A stretch of 64,000 nt of DNA from Serilophus lunatus (Eukaryota > Chordata > Aves > Passeriformes > Eurylaimidae). Below the pieces are notes generated by a model that was given only the letters and a program-made list of their open reading frames with translations, had not been told where the DNA came from and searched no databases. Below, piece by piece: positions 26,601 through 39,700 of the stretch; position 1 is the first letter of the stretch, and each line of letters starts with the position of its first letter. The DNA is taken from assembly GCA_013399895.1 (NCBI GenBank), contig VXBA01005588.1, positions 297 through 64,296 on the forward strand, in the 5' to 3' direction. A program made the translations under genes and the position numbers.

Positions 26601-28485
26601 TGATTCTTTAAGACCTCTACTTTCTGTAATTGGAAATAGCTAAAGGCAGATTTGTAGCTCATGTACTGTTTGGATCCCATGGGAGGCAGCTGAGTCCCTA
26701 TGTATTGTTCTGTCGTGCAGTGAAATTCAAACAAAAGCAAAGGAACACATCTCCTAAGGGTTCTCTTTACTCTTAGCTGAACTTTTCTTCATGCAAGAAA
26801 CCCACACATGCACATGCACTAGCTCAGATATCCATATTGCTAAGGCAATGTACAAAGTCCATACTTCTAATGCACTCCATACCTCTTTTTAATCTGATTT
26901 CAGAAACATGGCTTCTGTACCATTATCTTTTGTGCATCTAAAGAATACCGTAACACTTACTGTAAATTAACCCCATTAATGAGAGGTTGTCTCACTAGCA
27001 AGCAACCAGCCCTTTTCAGCTAGGGTGTACAGCCAAGGGACTTGCAGTGAACTTCTCCTGTAAAACTCACAGGCTTGATTTCCACACCCCCACCTCCACT
27101 CCTCACTTGCACCCTCCCCAGTAGCAAACTGCCCCAGAGGGAAAAAACGTAGAGAGGGAGAAGTGGTGATATTTCTGCCTCACTGAATTCTGCACATGCC
27201 CCATCTTAAAAGCACTAATAGAACAGGAGAAAGGCTGGAAAGTGTTCTGGCAAAGCTGCCTTTATGCACTGGCTCAGACTGCAGAGGAATGGGTCAGGTG
27301 TTGCTCTTGTAAGCTGTTACACCTCCTCTACTGAAGCACAATATTTTCTAATCACTGCTCACATTTTGGCAGCTACAGAAAGAAGTTATGACTGGAGACT
27401 GAGTTGGAGGAACAGCCTTGAAGGAATTTGCTTGTTTTGCCTTCCATACAGCAAATCAGATTAACTCTAATTTAAGTTTGAAGATTTACATTAACATGTC
27501 ATTTGTCTACATACCATTAAAAAAATGTTCCTCGGGTTAGAAACAGGGGCCACGTTTGGGGTCACTAGTTTCAAAGTCTGGAAATGAATCAGCAGTTTTG
27601 AAATTAAATGGACAGACTAACAAAGCACTGCAGCAAAATATGGCCTGGGACAGCTCTCCTATTTGCTTCTTCTGTAAAACACTACAAACGAAGGCTCTTG
27701 TCTAAAATAATCCTTTGGTATTTCAGTAGAAAATAAATTATTCAGGACCACATGCCCTTAGGCTGAGGTTTGCAAAGAATCTGATAATACAAGACTGTAC
27801 CAAACAGAACGGCTGTGACCAAACCTTTGCTGGGAAGGGGCTGAATCACAAAACAACAGAAATGGGAGTGAAGCCCTGTGCTTTTATCACAATTTTACAG
27901 AATGCCTCTGTGAGAGAGCCTGCTCCTTGAATGAGATTGCCCTCTAATTTGTGTAGTTTCAAATCCCAATCAGATTGTTGACCAGAGACAATTTGCATGC
28001 CAAGCCTGTAAAAAAGGGCAACCAGTACTTAAAACAGATATCTCTGTCAGCATATCTTTGATGATTATGGTCTTTCTGGAGAACCTGAAAAGGATTTCTT
28101 TTCCCCTGGCTTTTACAAACCCTAGACTTGGGCCATCAGAGTTCACATAGTGATCCACACACTTCACTTCTGCCATGTCCCAAGGCCTTGCCAGAAATGA
28201 CTCCCTGACTAGGAGACAACAGTCATCCTGGTAGTACGTGATACTTAGACTCCAGCCAGCTACAGAGTGCTATCTGGGGACATTGGTGAAGAACAGCAAA
28301 GTCAAGTTCCAAATCACCAGCTCTGTTCGATCTCCTAATTGAGACTGCTCAGGGAGGCAGGCATTTCTCAGTGCAGAGGCAACCCTTGAAGCTGAAGGAC
28401 TAGATTCTCATCTATATTCTCTTTCATTCAAAGGCTCTCTCTTGAGCCTTTGCACAATGATTTTTACACATATTCGATGTGTACA

Positions 28486-28772
28486 TACTCGTCTTCCAAA
28501 TAACAAGCCATAGAACTAGAAAAAATGGCCTCAAGTTGTGCCAGGAGAGGTTTAGCTTGGACATTAGGAAAAACTACACCAAAAGAGTTGTCAAGCACTG
28601 GAACATACTGCCCAGGAAGTGCTTGAATCGTCATTCCTGAAAGTGTTTAAAAGACATGTAGATGTGGTGCTCAGGGTCACGGCTCAGTGATGGACTTGGC
28701 AGTACTGGTTTAATGGTTGGACTTGATAGTCTTAGAATTCTTCTCGTAGCTAAACAATTCTATGATACTATG
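28486..28772 (+). mobile_element. CR1 LINE, 5'-truncated, 3' end
   Basis: It has the same order of CR1 3' landmarks as the 13.2-kb copy: 'aaaatggcctcaagttgtgcc', 'ggagaggtttagcttggacattag', 'gtgatggacttggcagtactgg', 'ggttggacttgatagtcttaga', ending 'caattctatgatactatg'. The two copies are diverged from each other and truncated at nearly the same consensus position. The left border is approximate. Confidence 0.93.
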
Positions 28773-31627
28773 CCCTCTTTTAATATGGGGAAGGAGGAGA
28801 AGGCAGGATGATTTAAGAACTCCTTTTTAAATTGCAGGTTGGCTCTGGCCATGAACAATTCACATTAATCCAGAAATATATGATACACATTCAGACAAAG
28901 CCTTGCTGGTAACTTATCCCAACTCTTTATTGCCCAGCAAATAACAATCCAGCAATGAGCACTCTTCCATCAAAGACAGACATTCCTCTTGTCCTGCAAG
29001 CAGATATTCCCCCTGAGATATTACTCTATAAGCTGGCAGTTATGGCAAAAGGCCAAATAACAAGTTGAGCTGGGTGTTACCATTAAAATTCTTATAAAGC
29101 CTAAACAATTAAGTCCAAAAACCAAGCATAACAGGAAGAGTGGTATACACTCTGCTGTCTCCAAATTCATAAAATTCAGTGTGATATTAAATTGTTCCTA
29201 GATAACAAGGTGAAGCCTTTTTTTCTTATTGCTTCCAAAACACAGGTTGAAAGGGTTAAGCATTATTACTTTGCAATTCTTACCCAAACAATTACAGAAG
29301 AATCACTGTTTATAAAAATACTTCACTATAAAAATGTGTTTCCTCCCCTACCCCTCCAGCCTCTTCCTTTATGTGCAGTAAGACTGCATTTCTTTCAACA
29401 AAAATTATTGAACCTACCAAAATTAGATAGGAATACAAACCCAGAATTAGACACTGACTGAATAAGATCTAAAAGGATTTCTTTTGTGGCCTTTTGTTCA
29501 TTGAAAGTTTAAATACGTAATTGCCTAAAGGCATATGAAGGAAGCCATGCAAGAGACTTGTTTCCAAATGATTTTAGCAGGTCTTCAGCATTACAGCCCT
29601 TATTGAACATATGCTAAGCACGTTGTACCACAGTGTTTCTCATATAATTTAATGATCTGTACATAGGGATCTCTCTAGCATCCTGTTCCAACTCCTTAGT
29701 GACTTGGATGTAGTTTTCTTTCATTAATTCAGCTAGTAGTTAAAGGAAACTTTACAGAGAAGCTAATGTAAGAAAATATTAGTTCATGTTTAAAAACTCA
29801 TAACTATAAATAGAAGTCTATTACATACTTGTATTTTTCTTCTCTTTTGTGTATTGCAACTCAGTCCATGTTACCAGGTTTTCCTATTGTGTACCTCTGC
29901 CCTAGTCAATGATGGAGTAAATATTGATTACTGCAGGCAAACCTAGGACAGGACAAGCAAGAAAAAGATTGTTTTGAAAGCAGAATATAGCCTGTGCTTC
30001 TCCTGCAGTTTTAAAAGTCTTTTTTAGTCCTTTTGATTTAGAAAATTTTATAGCTGATGAACAATTTGGCTGCAGAATCTAACAAAACCAAAAGCCTAAA
30101 GCATAACATTAATCAAGTCAACCATTACAGAAGTGCTTATTTACTTTTTTATAATTCAAAAAAACATATTATCTATCTTGCAAACTAGAGAAAACTATGA
30201 CCACTAAGGTAACAACACAATAGATTATAAACAGACTATAAATAGACTGCTATTTTTAGAGCACTGTGCCTCTTAATTGCCTATAAACTTACTCAGTTGT
30301 GAGCACTTTGTGAAGACTGATGAAAGAAAGCATTGTCCAAATTTCCACGGGGCATAGAAGCTTTACATGGTATCTTGTGGATGGGATGCTGACATTAACT
30401 GACAGAAGCAGGAACATAGCAAGACAGATATTTTTAAAGGAGAAGAAGGAAAAGGAGCCCTATTAGCTCTCTCCCTGCCCCCACCCAGAGCTCCCTCCAC
30501 CTGGCTCAGCTGTGCTTGAATTCCAAGTAATTTCTGGTGGGATCTGGATCACTACAGATTTGCATGTACCAAAGAGAATTGAAGCCAGATGGGGAACATC
30601 CTGGTGAGAGTCCTATAATCCACCTTTTGTCTAACCAGATATAGACCATACCGAAGATCACATAGCCTCAGTCAAATAGTAAAATCCTTTTTATCTTAAG
30701 AACAGTCATTCTGAGATGAAAAGGGCCTGTGTGTCTGCATCTGTATGTCTGCTCATCCTTAACAGACAGATTGAAGTGACTGACGTCAAAATTTTAATAA
30801 CAGAAGCCAGAAACACCAGGAAAATATTGACAAGTGAAATTTGTTCACAGAGGTTTTACAAGACTCTTAGGAGAAAAAACAACCTTAATGAAGACAGATG
30901 CAATTACTGAGAAAATTACTGGGTGTTATGTCTGTTTCTTTCCATCCATGGCACCAGTGTGGTAAATACTTCAGACCGGACCAGCAGCCTTCTGAGAGGT
31001 GTTTCTTCCCAGGGAAAGAATAATCACCGTGAGTCCCCTTTAGCCTTCCCTCTGGGCACAGTTCCCTGCCTGTCTGTCACAGCCCTTCTCTGTTTCTCTC
31101 TAGTGCTGCTGCACCTACAATGCTCTACCTGTGTTTCTACTTCGGCTTTTCAAGTTCTTCCACAGTTTTTCTGCTGATGAGTTCCCTCTTGTTTCCAAGG
31201 CTTTTCCCCTGTCCTCTAAAGCTCGTCAGCTCTACCTCAGCTACTCCCTTCACTGTCTCCATCAGTACTCATGGCCTCCGAGATGGTCTGCAATATGGCT
31301 CATGCACCAGCATCCTTCAAAGCATCAGCTTCCCAGAACACAAGTCACTGACAAAAATAATGGCTATTTCCTTTACTTAATTCTTTTTTGCAACAGAGGC
31401 ACTCAGACAGCACGCACAAAAAATCTCCTTTCTTGTGAATTTGAACAGTTCTCTAAGGCCAGATCTGTCTCAAATATTTTCTTTGGTTTGATAGGTAAGG
31501 CAAGAAGCCAGTGCCTAAGTTTTGGCCAAGGACTTTTCACTAGAAAATGAGCAGCAATGCAGAATTTATTCAAAGATGTAGCAAGTTTTGCACAGCTGTA
31601 AAAAGAAGTTTTATCACTATGAGTAAC

Positions 31628-31645
31628 AGTGCCATCTGCTGACTC
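31628..31645 (-). promoter_or_regulatory. CTCF-like motif
   Basis: The minus strand reads AGTCAGCAGATGGCACTG. This matches the common CTCF core CCASYAGRKGGCRC at 13 of 14 positions. There is no other support, and single motif matches of this quality occur by chance. Confidence 0.25.
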
Positions 31646-33280
31646 CCACTACAACCATATTGGGAGGATTCCATATTAGATAATTAAGCAATAAATTTTT
31701 CAAAATCCAATATCTTTTCACAAAAAACAGCAGCTTTTAGGGTTTTTTAAGTCATCTTATAGAATTCTGGGGTAAAAATAATTTTCAGTATGACTTCTGA
31801 AAGTCAAGAAATCCTCAGCTGTTTTCCTATGGACCTGAGAGGCAGCAGACTTTTATTAAATATTGCTCTGACGTCTATAGGATATTTGGATTACTTTATA
31901 TTATTACACAGATTTTGAAAGCTTTGCATAGCTCTCTCCCCGATTTTCTACTTCTCTAAGTTATTTTCTAGGTCTGATGAACTAAATGCCTACCTTTCCA
32001 GATAGAGGCAAGAGCCTTGAGATTTGCAGACAAACTCAAAGCACCGGTGTCTGAGCTCAGCTATTTTAAAGAGAACCTGTTAATTTTTGGAAAATCAGGG
32101 AGAAAAAAAAGTTGTTATGTACTCTGTTCGCTAGGCTTAAGAGCCTAAATCCCAATTACTGGTCCCAAGGGATCCAAACATAATAGTGACTAACGCTGTT
32201 GAGATCTGTTTCAGGTGCCAGTCTCCAGTGTCCAGATTACAGTCTCCTTTATATTGAGGCACATTAGCTCTTTTCATCACAATTTTTAAGCTAGTGATCA
32301 GTTATTTTTCTATCAAAATGTGCTTGATGGAGCATTCCTTTCTTAATTGGAAAGATCACTTCAGTATTTATTCTTGTCAGGGGAAAGCTTTTTGTCTACT
32401 GTTTTCTTCACCACAATGCTTTTGATAAAGAGATGTTAAAAATCAACTCTAAGAAAAACAGAAGGTAAAAAAAATAAAAATCCCGGTGTGGGGAAACAAT
32501 ATAACTGCAAGACCTGTTGAGTCAACCTAAATCCTCATGCAAATGGTGGTTTATCAAATATTTCTTAGCAGTCCCAAAAAATTTACCTTTCAGCCTGCTA
32601 TTGCTAGACTGATGTAAGCTGATTGCAGAGGATGCAATTTGCTCCTTCCTCAGGTGTTTCTTTCCTGCCACCCCAGATGGCTGAGCAGAGTCTACAGCTC
32701 ACACACTACAAAGACTTTTGCTGTGGGGCTGACATCACTATATAATGCTATCAGCAATTCTAAAATGTAATCATAGCATCATATAATTTACTAGACCCAA
32801 ACTGGCAGAAAATGCAAGAAAGACAGATTTACTTGTTTAATCTTTGTTCTGTGTTAATATGACAAAGCCTGGATGGGCTAAGCATATGTAAATTAAAATG
32901 CTGAGACAAAAAATGCACAAAATAAGGAGCAGAAACTTCATACAAACTCTACCATAAAGACTGAGAAGTTTTAGGCTTGTACAGTGTTGAGCTTTGTGTG
33001 ATAAGCCAAATTCTGAGATTATAAGCACCACAGCGGTGGCTAGTGATGACTGTGGGAAGGTAAATAAAAGCACATTTCTGAGACCTATGTCTGCCAAGGA
33101 GAGATTTCACTGAAGGCTTTGGCAGAGGTTTTTGGAGCCCTGACTGAGATGTTGTGAGAGAGTTTATATGAACTATTTAGATAAAAGAAGACTGAAATTA
33201 ATAATTCCATCATAGCTGTGAACACTAGCTTTTAAATACACTGGAGAAGGTTTATGCAGTAACGTCTTCTGGGTCTGCTC

Positions 33281-33303
33281 TACTCAAGTCAATGGGAGTT
33301 TCA
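33281..33303 (+). repeat. Possible remnant of an ancient amniote repeat ('aagtcaatgggagttt')
   Basis: 'ctcaagtcaatgggagtttc' resembles a motif that recurs widely in reptile and bird genomes. A related reverse-strand form is at 50859-50875 ('ctgacttcagtgggaat'). The family name is not certain, and this is recognition from memory only. Confidence 0.3.
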
Positions 33304-35691
33304 CAATTTCTTCCAGCAAGTGTAGGGCAAAACTGACACAGGGCCAACATTCTTATGTATATATTGCTGCTTCCATCTGGTAACATGAAAGGAGGTTTTC
33401 TGCTTTTCCTTTCAGACTGGAAAAGAGAATTTGTAGGTAGATTGAACTGTCATAACCATTTTGCTGGAAAACCAGGCAATAACCTCATCTCTGGATTCAC
33501 CTTCTCCCTTTTTGGTATTGTCTGCTGTTCACACAATTCATTGCAATTTATCGGTTTTACTCCACATCTGTCTTGCTCTTTCAAACAGGAGAGGAAGGAG
33601 GGGTTTGGTGCTTGAAGAGGCCCAGTTGAGTAAATCCTACTTGAGCACCCACTGCTAGTCCAGCCAAGAGTTACTTTATGTGTCTTTCAGGCTGTGCTGC
33701 AGCAAGTACACCCCAGCACGAAATATGCTATTTCTTTTGCACAGTGATGTTTCTGACTTCTGCTCAACTTATTACCCTCTGAAACTGCTAGCAGAATTCA
33801 TCCCTGGAAAGCCGCTATTCATGTAATTCATATGTGCTCCTATATTTCTGCCTTGGCCCTTACTCTTCCACATTTCATGGCATTCTGAAAGGGGTCTTCA
33901 ATTCATCATATTTTTCAAACTAATTTTGATTTATAATCCTGTTCTCCAGCATATCCACAGTTCTTCCTAGCTTGGTGCAACATGTGAATTTAATACACTT
34001 ACAATTATGTAGCCCGTGACAAGATGCTGCTCAAGATGTCTTTTGTGCTGGCACTTCAAAGATCCAGGCTGGACTGCCAGGCCAGGAAATGAGTTCTGTT
34101 CAGTATGTTCAGCAGGAAGTAGTGGGTAAGATCCAGTTCTGCCCACACAACCATATGATAGATACTGGTCATGCTGGGAACTGTGGCAGGGCACTTCAGC
34201 TGATCTGTGACAGATCCAAGAGAAGGTTCTGGAATCCCTTAGAGGACTGCAGGACTCCGATAAAATCCAGTATGGCCTTATTCATGAGACGTATATTCAT
34301 CATTCTGTTTTGTATTATTCAACAATGACTCTGGGGTCATTTGGAAGTGTGGGTGGGCCAGATGTGGGGTGGCTCTTACAGCTGTATTTGTACATGTAAG
34401 GTGTCCCAGAAGCTGGCCACGGACCCACAGAGGACAAAGTTCCAAGGACTTTGTCAGCGGCATGGAGTCTATCTCAATGTCTTCATTTCTGTGATGAGCA
34501 TATGAAGCTTCTCATTCAAAATTATATGTTTATGTATTTTGGTAAGACAAAAGACAAAGTTAAACACTAGTTCATTTAACTGTCCTCTTTTAATTCCTCA
34601 TAGAAAACTCTTTGCTGCTAGAGATGCACTTTCATGACAAGCAGCTTCGATGCTATCTTAAGCCTGACATTTGAATCCTTGCAAGCCCTCATTTCTATGG
34701 TAATTTTTATAGCAATCCACTTAATTGCTCATAGTGGCAAGACATGTTCATGTCTCCTTCCTTACCAATACTCACTTCCGTTAATCCACCTGGTTCAAAG
34801 TTGGCTTGCAGGACATCATTGTGTACTGACTTACACTAACAAGAAATTGGTGACCATCACGATGATTTTAGGTATTGGTAATAACTTCTACTTGTTGAAA
34901 TAGTTTCTTTCCTTGAATTAATTATAGCTGAGATTTTATAATTATCATTAGCACTTGAAAACCAAGAACTCTTTTTTAACCAGAAATTGAACCCTATGGA
35001 CCTCCTGTTAATCTGATGACAGGACTGCTACTGGCTGCTTCGCATGAGGAGTGAGATCAATGTAGTTGCAGACACGGAATTCTGCTACTATAATACCAAA
35101 TAGGTTATTCTTCAGATACCTATCTGCAATAAGAGTGGCAATATTCAGTACTGTCTGTACACAGTGAGAGTTTTTTTCTGTGGAACCTGTATAGCAGAAC
35201 AACTTCTTTGCCAATCTCTTTCTCCGTATAGAGGCAAAAAGTGCTTACTGAGCAGGTCAGCCCTCATATCCGTATGATGATTTTTGATCTTCAAAGTAAA
35301 CAAATTCCCTTAAGCATACAATACATCTTCACCTGGAAAGTCTTACCTGTACCCATGAGTGGATCTTGGAATTTCCTTCCCCTGTGGTCACTTCATGTGA
35401 AGGATACAGCAAAACTAAGGTCTGGAGTCCTGAAGAGGTTCAGATATGAGGTTCCAGTTCCATCACACCTTAGTACTTTTATACTGGATCATACTTTTGC
35501 ACATCTATATAAAGAAATTTAGAATACAGAATTATGTATTTAAATAATTCTCTATATAAATAAATTTAGGGATAGATATACAGTCTATGTGATTTTTATT
35601 TTGATGATTGACTGCAATTTACATTGATCAGCCTGAGAGGACCATGGATTTTGAGTTATGCACCTGTACTATTAACTGGAATTATCATGAA

Positions 35692-36195
35692 AATCATAGA
35701 ATATCCCAAATTGGAAGGCACCCACAAGGTTCAGCAGAGTCCAACTCCTGGCCCTGCACAGGACCGCTCAAAGAATCCCATCAAGTGCCCAAGAGATGTC
35801 CAAATGATTTTTGAACTCTGTGAGGCTTAGTGCCGTGATCATTGCCCTGGGGAGCTTGTTCCAGTGCCCAGCCACTCTATGGCTGAAGAATCTTTTCCTA
35901 ACATCCAGTATAAACCTCTCCTGACACAACTTCAGGCCATTCCCTCAGATCCTGTCACTGGTCACCACAGAGAAGAGATCAGTGTCTGTCCCTCCTCTTC
36001 TCCTGACAAGGAAGTTGTAACTGCAGTGAGGTCTCCCTTCAGTCTCCTGTTCTCCAGGCTGAACAAAGAAAGTAACCTACCCACCTAGGGCTTCCCCTCT
36101 AGACACTTCATCATTTTTGTAGGCCACCTTTGCATGCTCTCCAATAGTTTTATATTCTTCTTATATTGTGGCACTCAAAAATTGATGTCACAATA
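35692..36195 (-). mobile_element. CR1 LINE, 5'-truncated, minus orientation
   Basis: Read on the minus strand, this carries the CR1 3' half. It has a 'gttcagcctggagaacaggagactgaagggagacctcactgcag' landmark, then the 'gaggtttatactggatgttaggaaaagattcttcagcc' segment, then 'gagttggactctgctgaaccttgtgggtgccttccaatttgggatattctatgat' at the low-coordinate end. It is the longest and best preserved CR1 in the window, at about 500 bp. The short open frames overlapping it on the plus strand are not genes. Confidence 0.94.
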
Positions 36196-36663
36196 TAAGT
36201 TGTGTATTTTTTAACAGAATATAACAGTGGCGAGAATACAAAAGACAACGCCGCTGTCAGAGTGCCGCAGAGGTGCTATGGTTCTGACACAAGTTTTTGT
36301 TTTATTTTTGGCTGTTTGCTGAATTCATCCTTTTGCACTTTAGATTTTACAGCACAAAAGTTTGGCAAACTCACATTCTTACCTAATACCTCTGTGCAAA
36401 TTTAATCTCTAAATTTCTATTTGTAAAGCTGAACACAATTTCATGGCAACTACTCAAAACTGAATGCAATGTATTTAATACATGCTCAAAACCTATTCAA
36501 GACTATAAAAACTAACTGCTTATTCTAGAGAGTTAAAAAATCTCCACAACATAAAGTGAGTCACAAATATTTGCAACTCTCTGTTGGCTCATTATTCAAA
36601 TCACAAGTTTGGGATTTTTGGTTTGTCAGTTCTTGTTTCTTCATGATATCTTCTACAGCAAAG

Positions 36664-36722
36664 CTTGGCTGCACTGAGGGCAGCATGCTGTGCTTTGAAG
36701 GCAGCATGCTGCACTGAAGGCA
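36664..36722 (+). repeat. Short imperfect tandem repeat with 'ggcagcatgctg' units
   Basis: Two copies of 'ggcagcatgctg' occur about 21 bp apart, and the related 'ggctgcactga' and 'gctgcactgaaggc' flank them, giving a unit of roughly 19-22 bp repeated 2-3 times. Confidence 0.6.
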
Positions 36723-39700
36723 TCACCTCCCTCAGATACAGGAGTTCCACATCCCTCGTGGCTCCACCTATTTGCCATTATAGCAACCATCTGTGGAGCT
36801 GGTACTGCTCCTTTATAAGTCGAACTTCCCAGCTGAGAACTCTGAGGTGAGATAGAAAACCATGGTGGGAAGACATGGAGGCAACCTTCATAGCTACTAA
36901 ACTGACCCTGTTTTCTCAGTGCTCTTCCTACACTGAAAATCAGCAGCATTGCTGTTTGTGTGGGGATGTTGTTTAGCTGTTCAGGTCCAATGCTGCATGC
37001 ACAGGGGCTTATCCTTGGAGCACAGCTGCATGCAAAGTTATCTGTAGTGAGGAACTGAGGAAAAGAGCTCCTTACTGCAGATGACTTCAGAAGGGGCCAT
37101 GCTCTGGGGCAGTTTGAGCCTCCATTTTTGTCCCTTTTTGCTTGCTAGCAAAGTCATAAACACAAGGTAATATTTTTTCAGATGTCAGCAATACCCAGTG
37201 ATTATTCCCCTGCTCACTTAAAACTGTTTAATAGCTGAATCACTTCCCAGACAGCAACTGTGATCTCAGAGATGGAGGCATCTGCTCATACAAACTGAGT
37301 TGTGGGAATAAATTAGCTTTGGAAAGGGGCAAGCGGGAAGGGGGGACTCATTTTAAATATAATTTTCTCAAGCTCTAAGACAGGCAAGACAGTCCAGGAA
37401 AATGCCCCATACCACTCTGCAATGCTGTTTGAAATGGACTTTTCAAAATCACTCAGAAGCAACTTCTGAACTCACTAATAAAAATATAATGAACAGCACT
37501 AAAGCTGCAGGGTTACACCTTATAATTGTCTGTTGCCAGTCTGATTCAGATTAATTTTGTAACTTGGCTGAAATTGTTTATCAGATTCTGTTGCTGTGCA
37601 TGGCAGTAGAATTTGATATTTGCTCTGGTGCAGGAAAGGTTTCATCAGTGTGCAATGATTAAGGACTCATCAGTCTGGAATTACTGGGTTCTGCTGGCTG
37701 AGCTTTTGAGCCACTAAACAGAGAGTCCTGTTGGGTTTTTTTCCAATTTCTTTTGCTCTCCTATGTGGCTGTTTGCTGTATTTCCTAAATGCAACAGACT
37801 GCCTCTCAGCATCCGTGCTGAGTTCCCACCCCTGCTTTTCTGATGGAAGCCTATTCAAGAACAGTCCTCACAAGCTTTCACAAAAGCTGTTATGATAATA
37901 GTTTAATGGACAAACACACAATCAGCCACTTAAAAACAACTTTTCCATGGGAATAATCTACATTCCTGATGGCAATATTCCCAAGGTTAATTAGAAAATA
38001 TTCAATTTTCATTGTATTTCCATCATCACAGCTTCCCTGCAAACTTCTATAAAGCAGCACAGATCTTTACAGCTTTTATCTCTTACAGTGACAGCTTTAG
38101 TTTTGGCAAGGGATGAGCAAAGAAGAGAAAGGAGGAGGGAAGGGGGAAAAGGAGAATGGCCAACCTCGACAGGGACAAGAGTAAGAGTTTGAAACCTTGC
38201 AGAATTCACCCTGGAACCTTACCCCTGCGGCCTTTTGCACAAAATCCTTCCCTTGTAGACTAACACACTTGCACAAACACCAGTATCACCACCCTACCAC
38301 CACCATTGCCACCTACTCACTGTGGACCTTGCAGCCAGAATTACATAAAAAAAAAAAAAGACCAAACCCCTAAATAACAAAATCCCTGAGCTCCAGCATA
38401 ACTTCAGAATAAAAGAACGGTGTCTCAAAAACAGATTTTACAGTCCATTTCTTGCAACATGCCTGATCTGGACAGCCTCAAGCTCTTTTGGAAAGAACTG
38501 CCACATACATATTTCCAGTGTGTAATTGCTCTCACCAGTGATAATATGTCAGTATTCCTGCAATCTGCGTGCCTTAGCCAGATGCTATGAGGGATGGTTA
38601 ATGATTTCTTCTCTCTAAATCCTTAGGAACAATAAACACGCATTCTGCAGTGTGGCTGGGGCTTGGGTCTGCATACGCGGGTCTGTGTTTGGTTAGGTTT
38701 GCTGGTCCCGGGACACCCGGAGTCAGGGCAAACTGCTGCGCCAGCCAGCACACGCACACTGTGATGCAATTAACAGTTACCAACTTTTCCCTTTGAGGTT
38801 AAGAAGTAGAAGCCGCAAATTAAATGTTGCTCCACTGCTGCTTTTTCTAAAACCACAGGAAGACTTGCACACGCAGCTGACTACACCAATTCTCATAGCA
38901 GCTTGTGAAAAAGAGGAAAAGCTGATGTCTGTTTGTTTGTCCTGATAAAAGCTCACGAAACATGAGAATTAAATAAAGGCAACAGGCCATACTGCTGCAC
39001 TTTTTGTCACTTGAATCCAAACGAAATACATAATGGCAATGCTGAAAACCTTCATACAGTGAAACTTCTGCAGGGGTCTCATTTTCAGCCCGTGCTTCAA
39101 AGCAAGATGGTAGAGCTGTAGGATTTGGCTTTGAAGTGACAACCATTGTGCAGGATAGGGCTTTGGCATGTATGAGGACTAGAGATGAAAAACTATTGTG
39201 ACTTAATATTTTCCTTCTTAACTAATTGGCTCATGAATAAAATGAATTAATACAAAAGAAAACTAACCTATCTTCCCTTGCTAGTATGTTGTACATTCAG
39301 TAGCAGTTCAAACACCTCTTTTCCTGGCTAACAATTTTTGAAAAGATAGGAAACTATAATTTTTGTGACCTTCATGTTTCCAGCAAATTTGGCCAAAATT
39401 GACCAGACAATGAAAAAGTGATGGGCAGAGTCACTGGCCAACCTGCAGGCACCCAGGCTTTACCTCTGCAGAAAACCAAGGAGCATTTCTGCCCAATGCA
39501 GGTATTTGGGTGATGCTTCAAAATTCAGCCAGGGAATCTGTGAGATCGCACCTGATTGTCAGCCTGTCCTCTACTTTGATTCAGTACTGCAGACAATGGA
39601 CAGATGGACAATCAGACGCAGGATGACTCAGTAGTTTCGTTAACTAGGTGGGCTTAAAACAGCATCCTACAGAGAAGGACTTTGAAAACTCTGCAAGGAG

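Larger units (their letters stand above)
20041..28485. other. No gene seen apart from the exon-like segment at 21.46 kb
   Basis: Non-coding sequence between two CR1 fragments. It contains the 29-bp inverted repeat at 23.64 kb. The open frame at 24616-24963 (115 codons, plus) looks random in composition. Confidence 0.5.
28773..35691. other. No gene seen
   Basis: Non-coding sequence. It contains one CTCF-like motif (31.63 kb) and one possible ancient-repeat remnant (33.28 kb). The open frames at 30923-31550 overlap one another in several frames and resemble nothing I know. Confidence 0.55.

Noticed and set aside
31120..31550. Overlapping plus-strand open frames up to 139 codons
   Set aside because: Two different frames are open over the same bases and neither is recognisable; the sequence is simply poor in stop codons locally.
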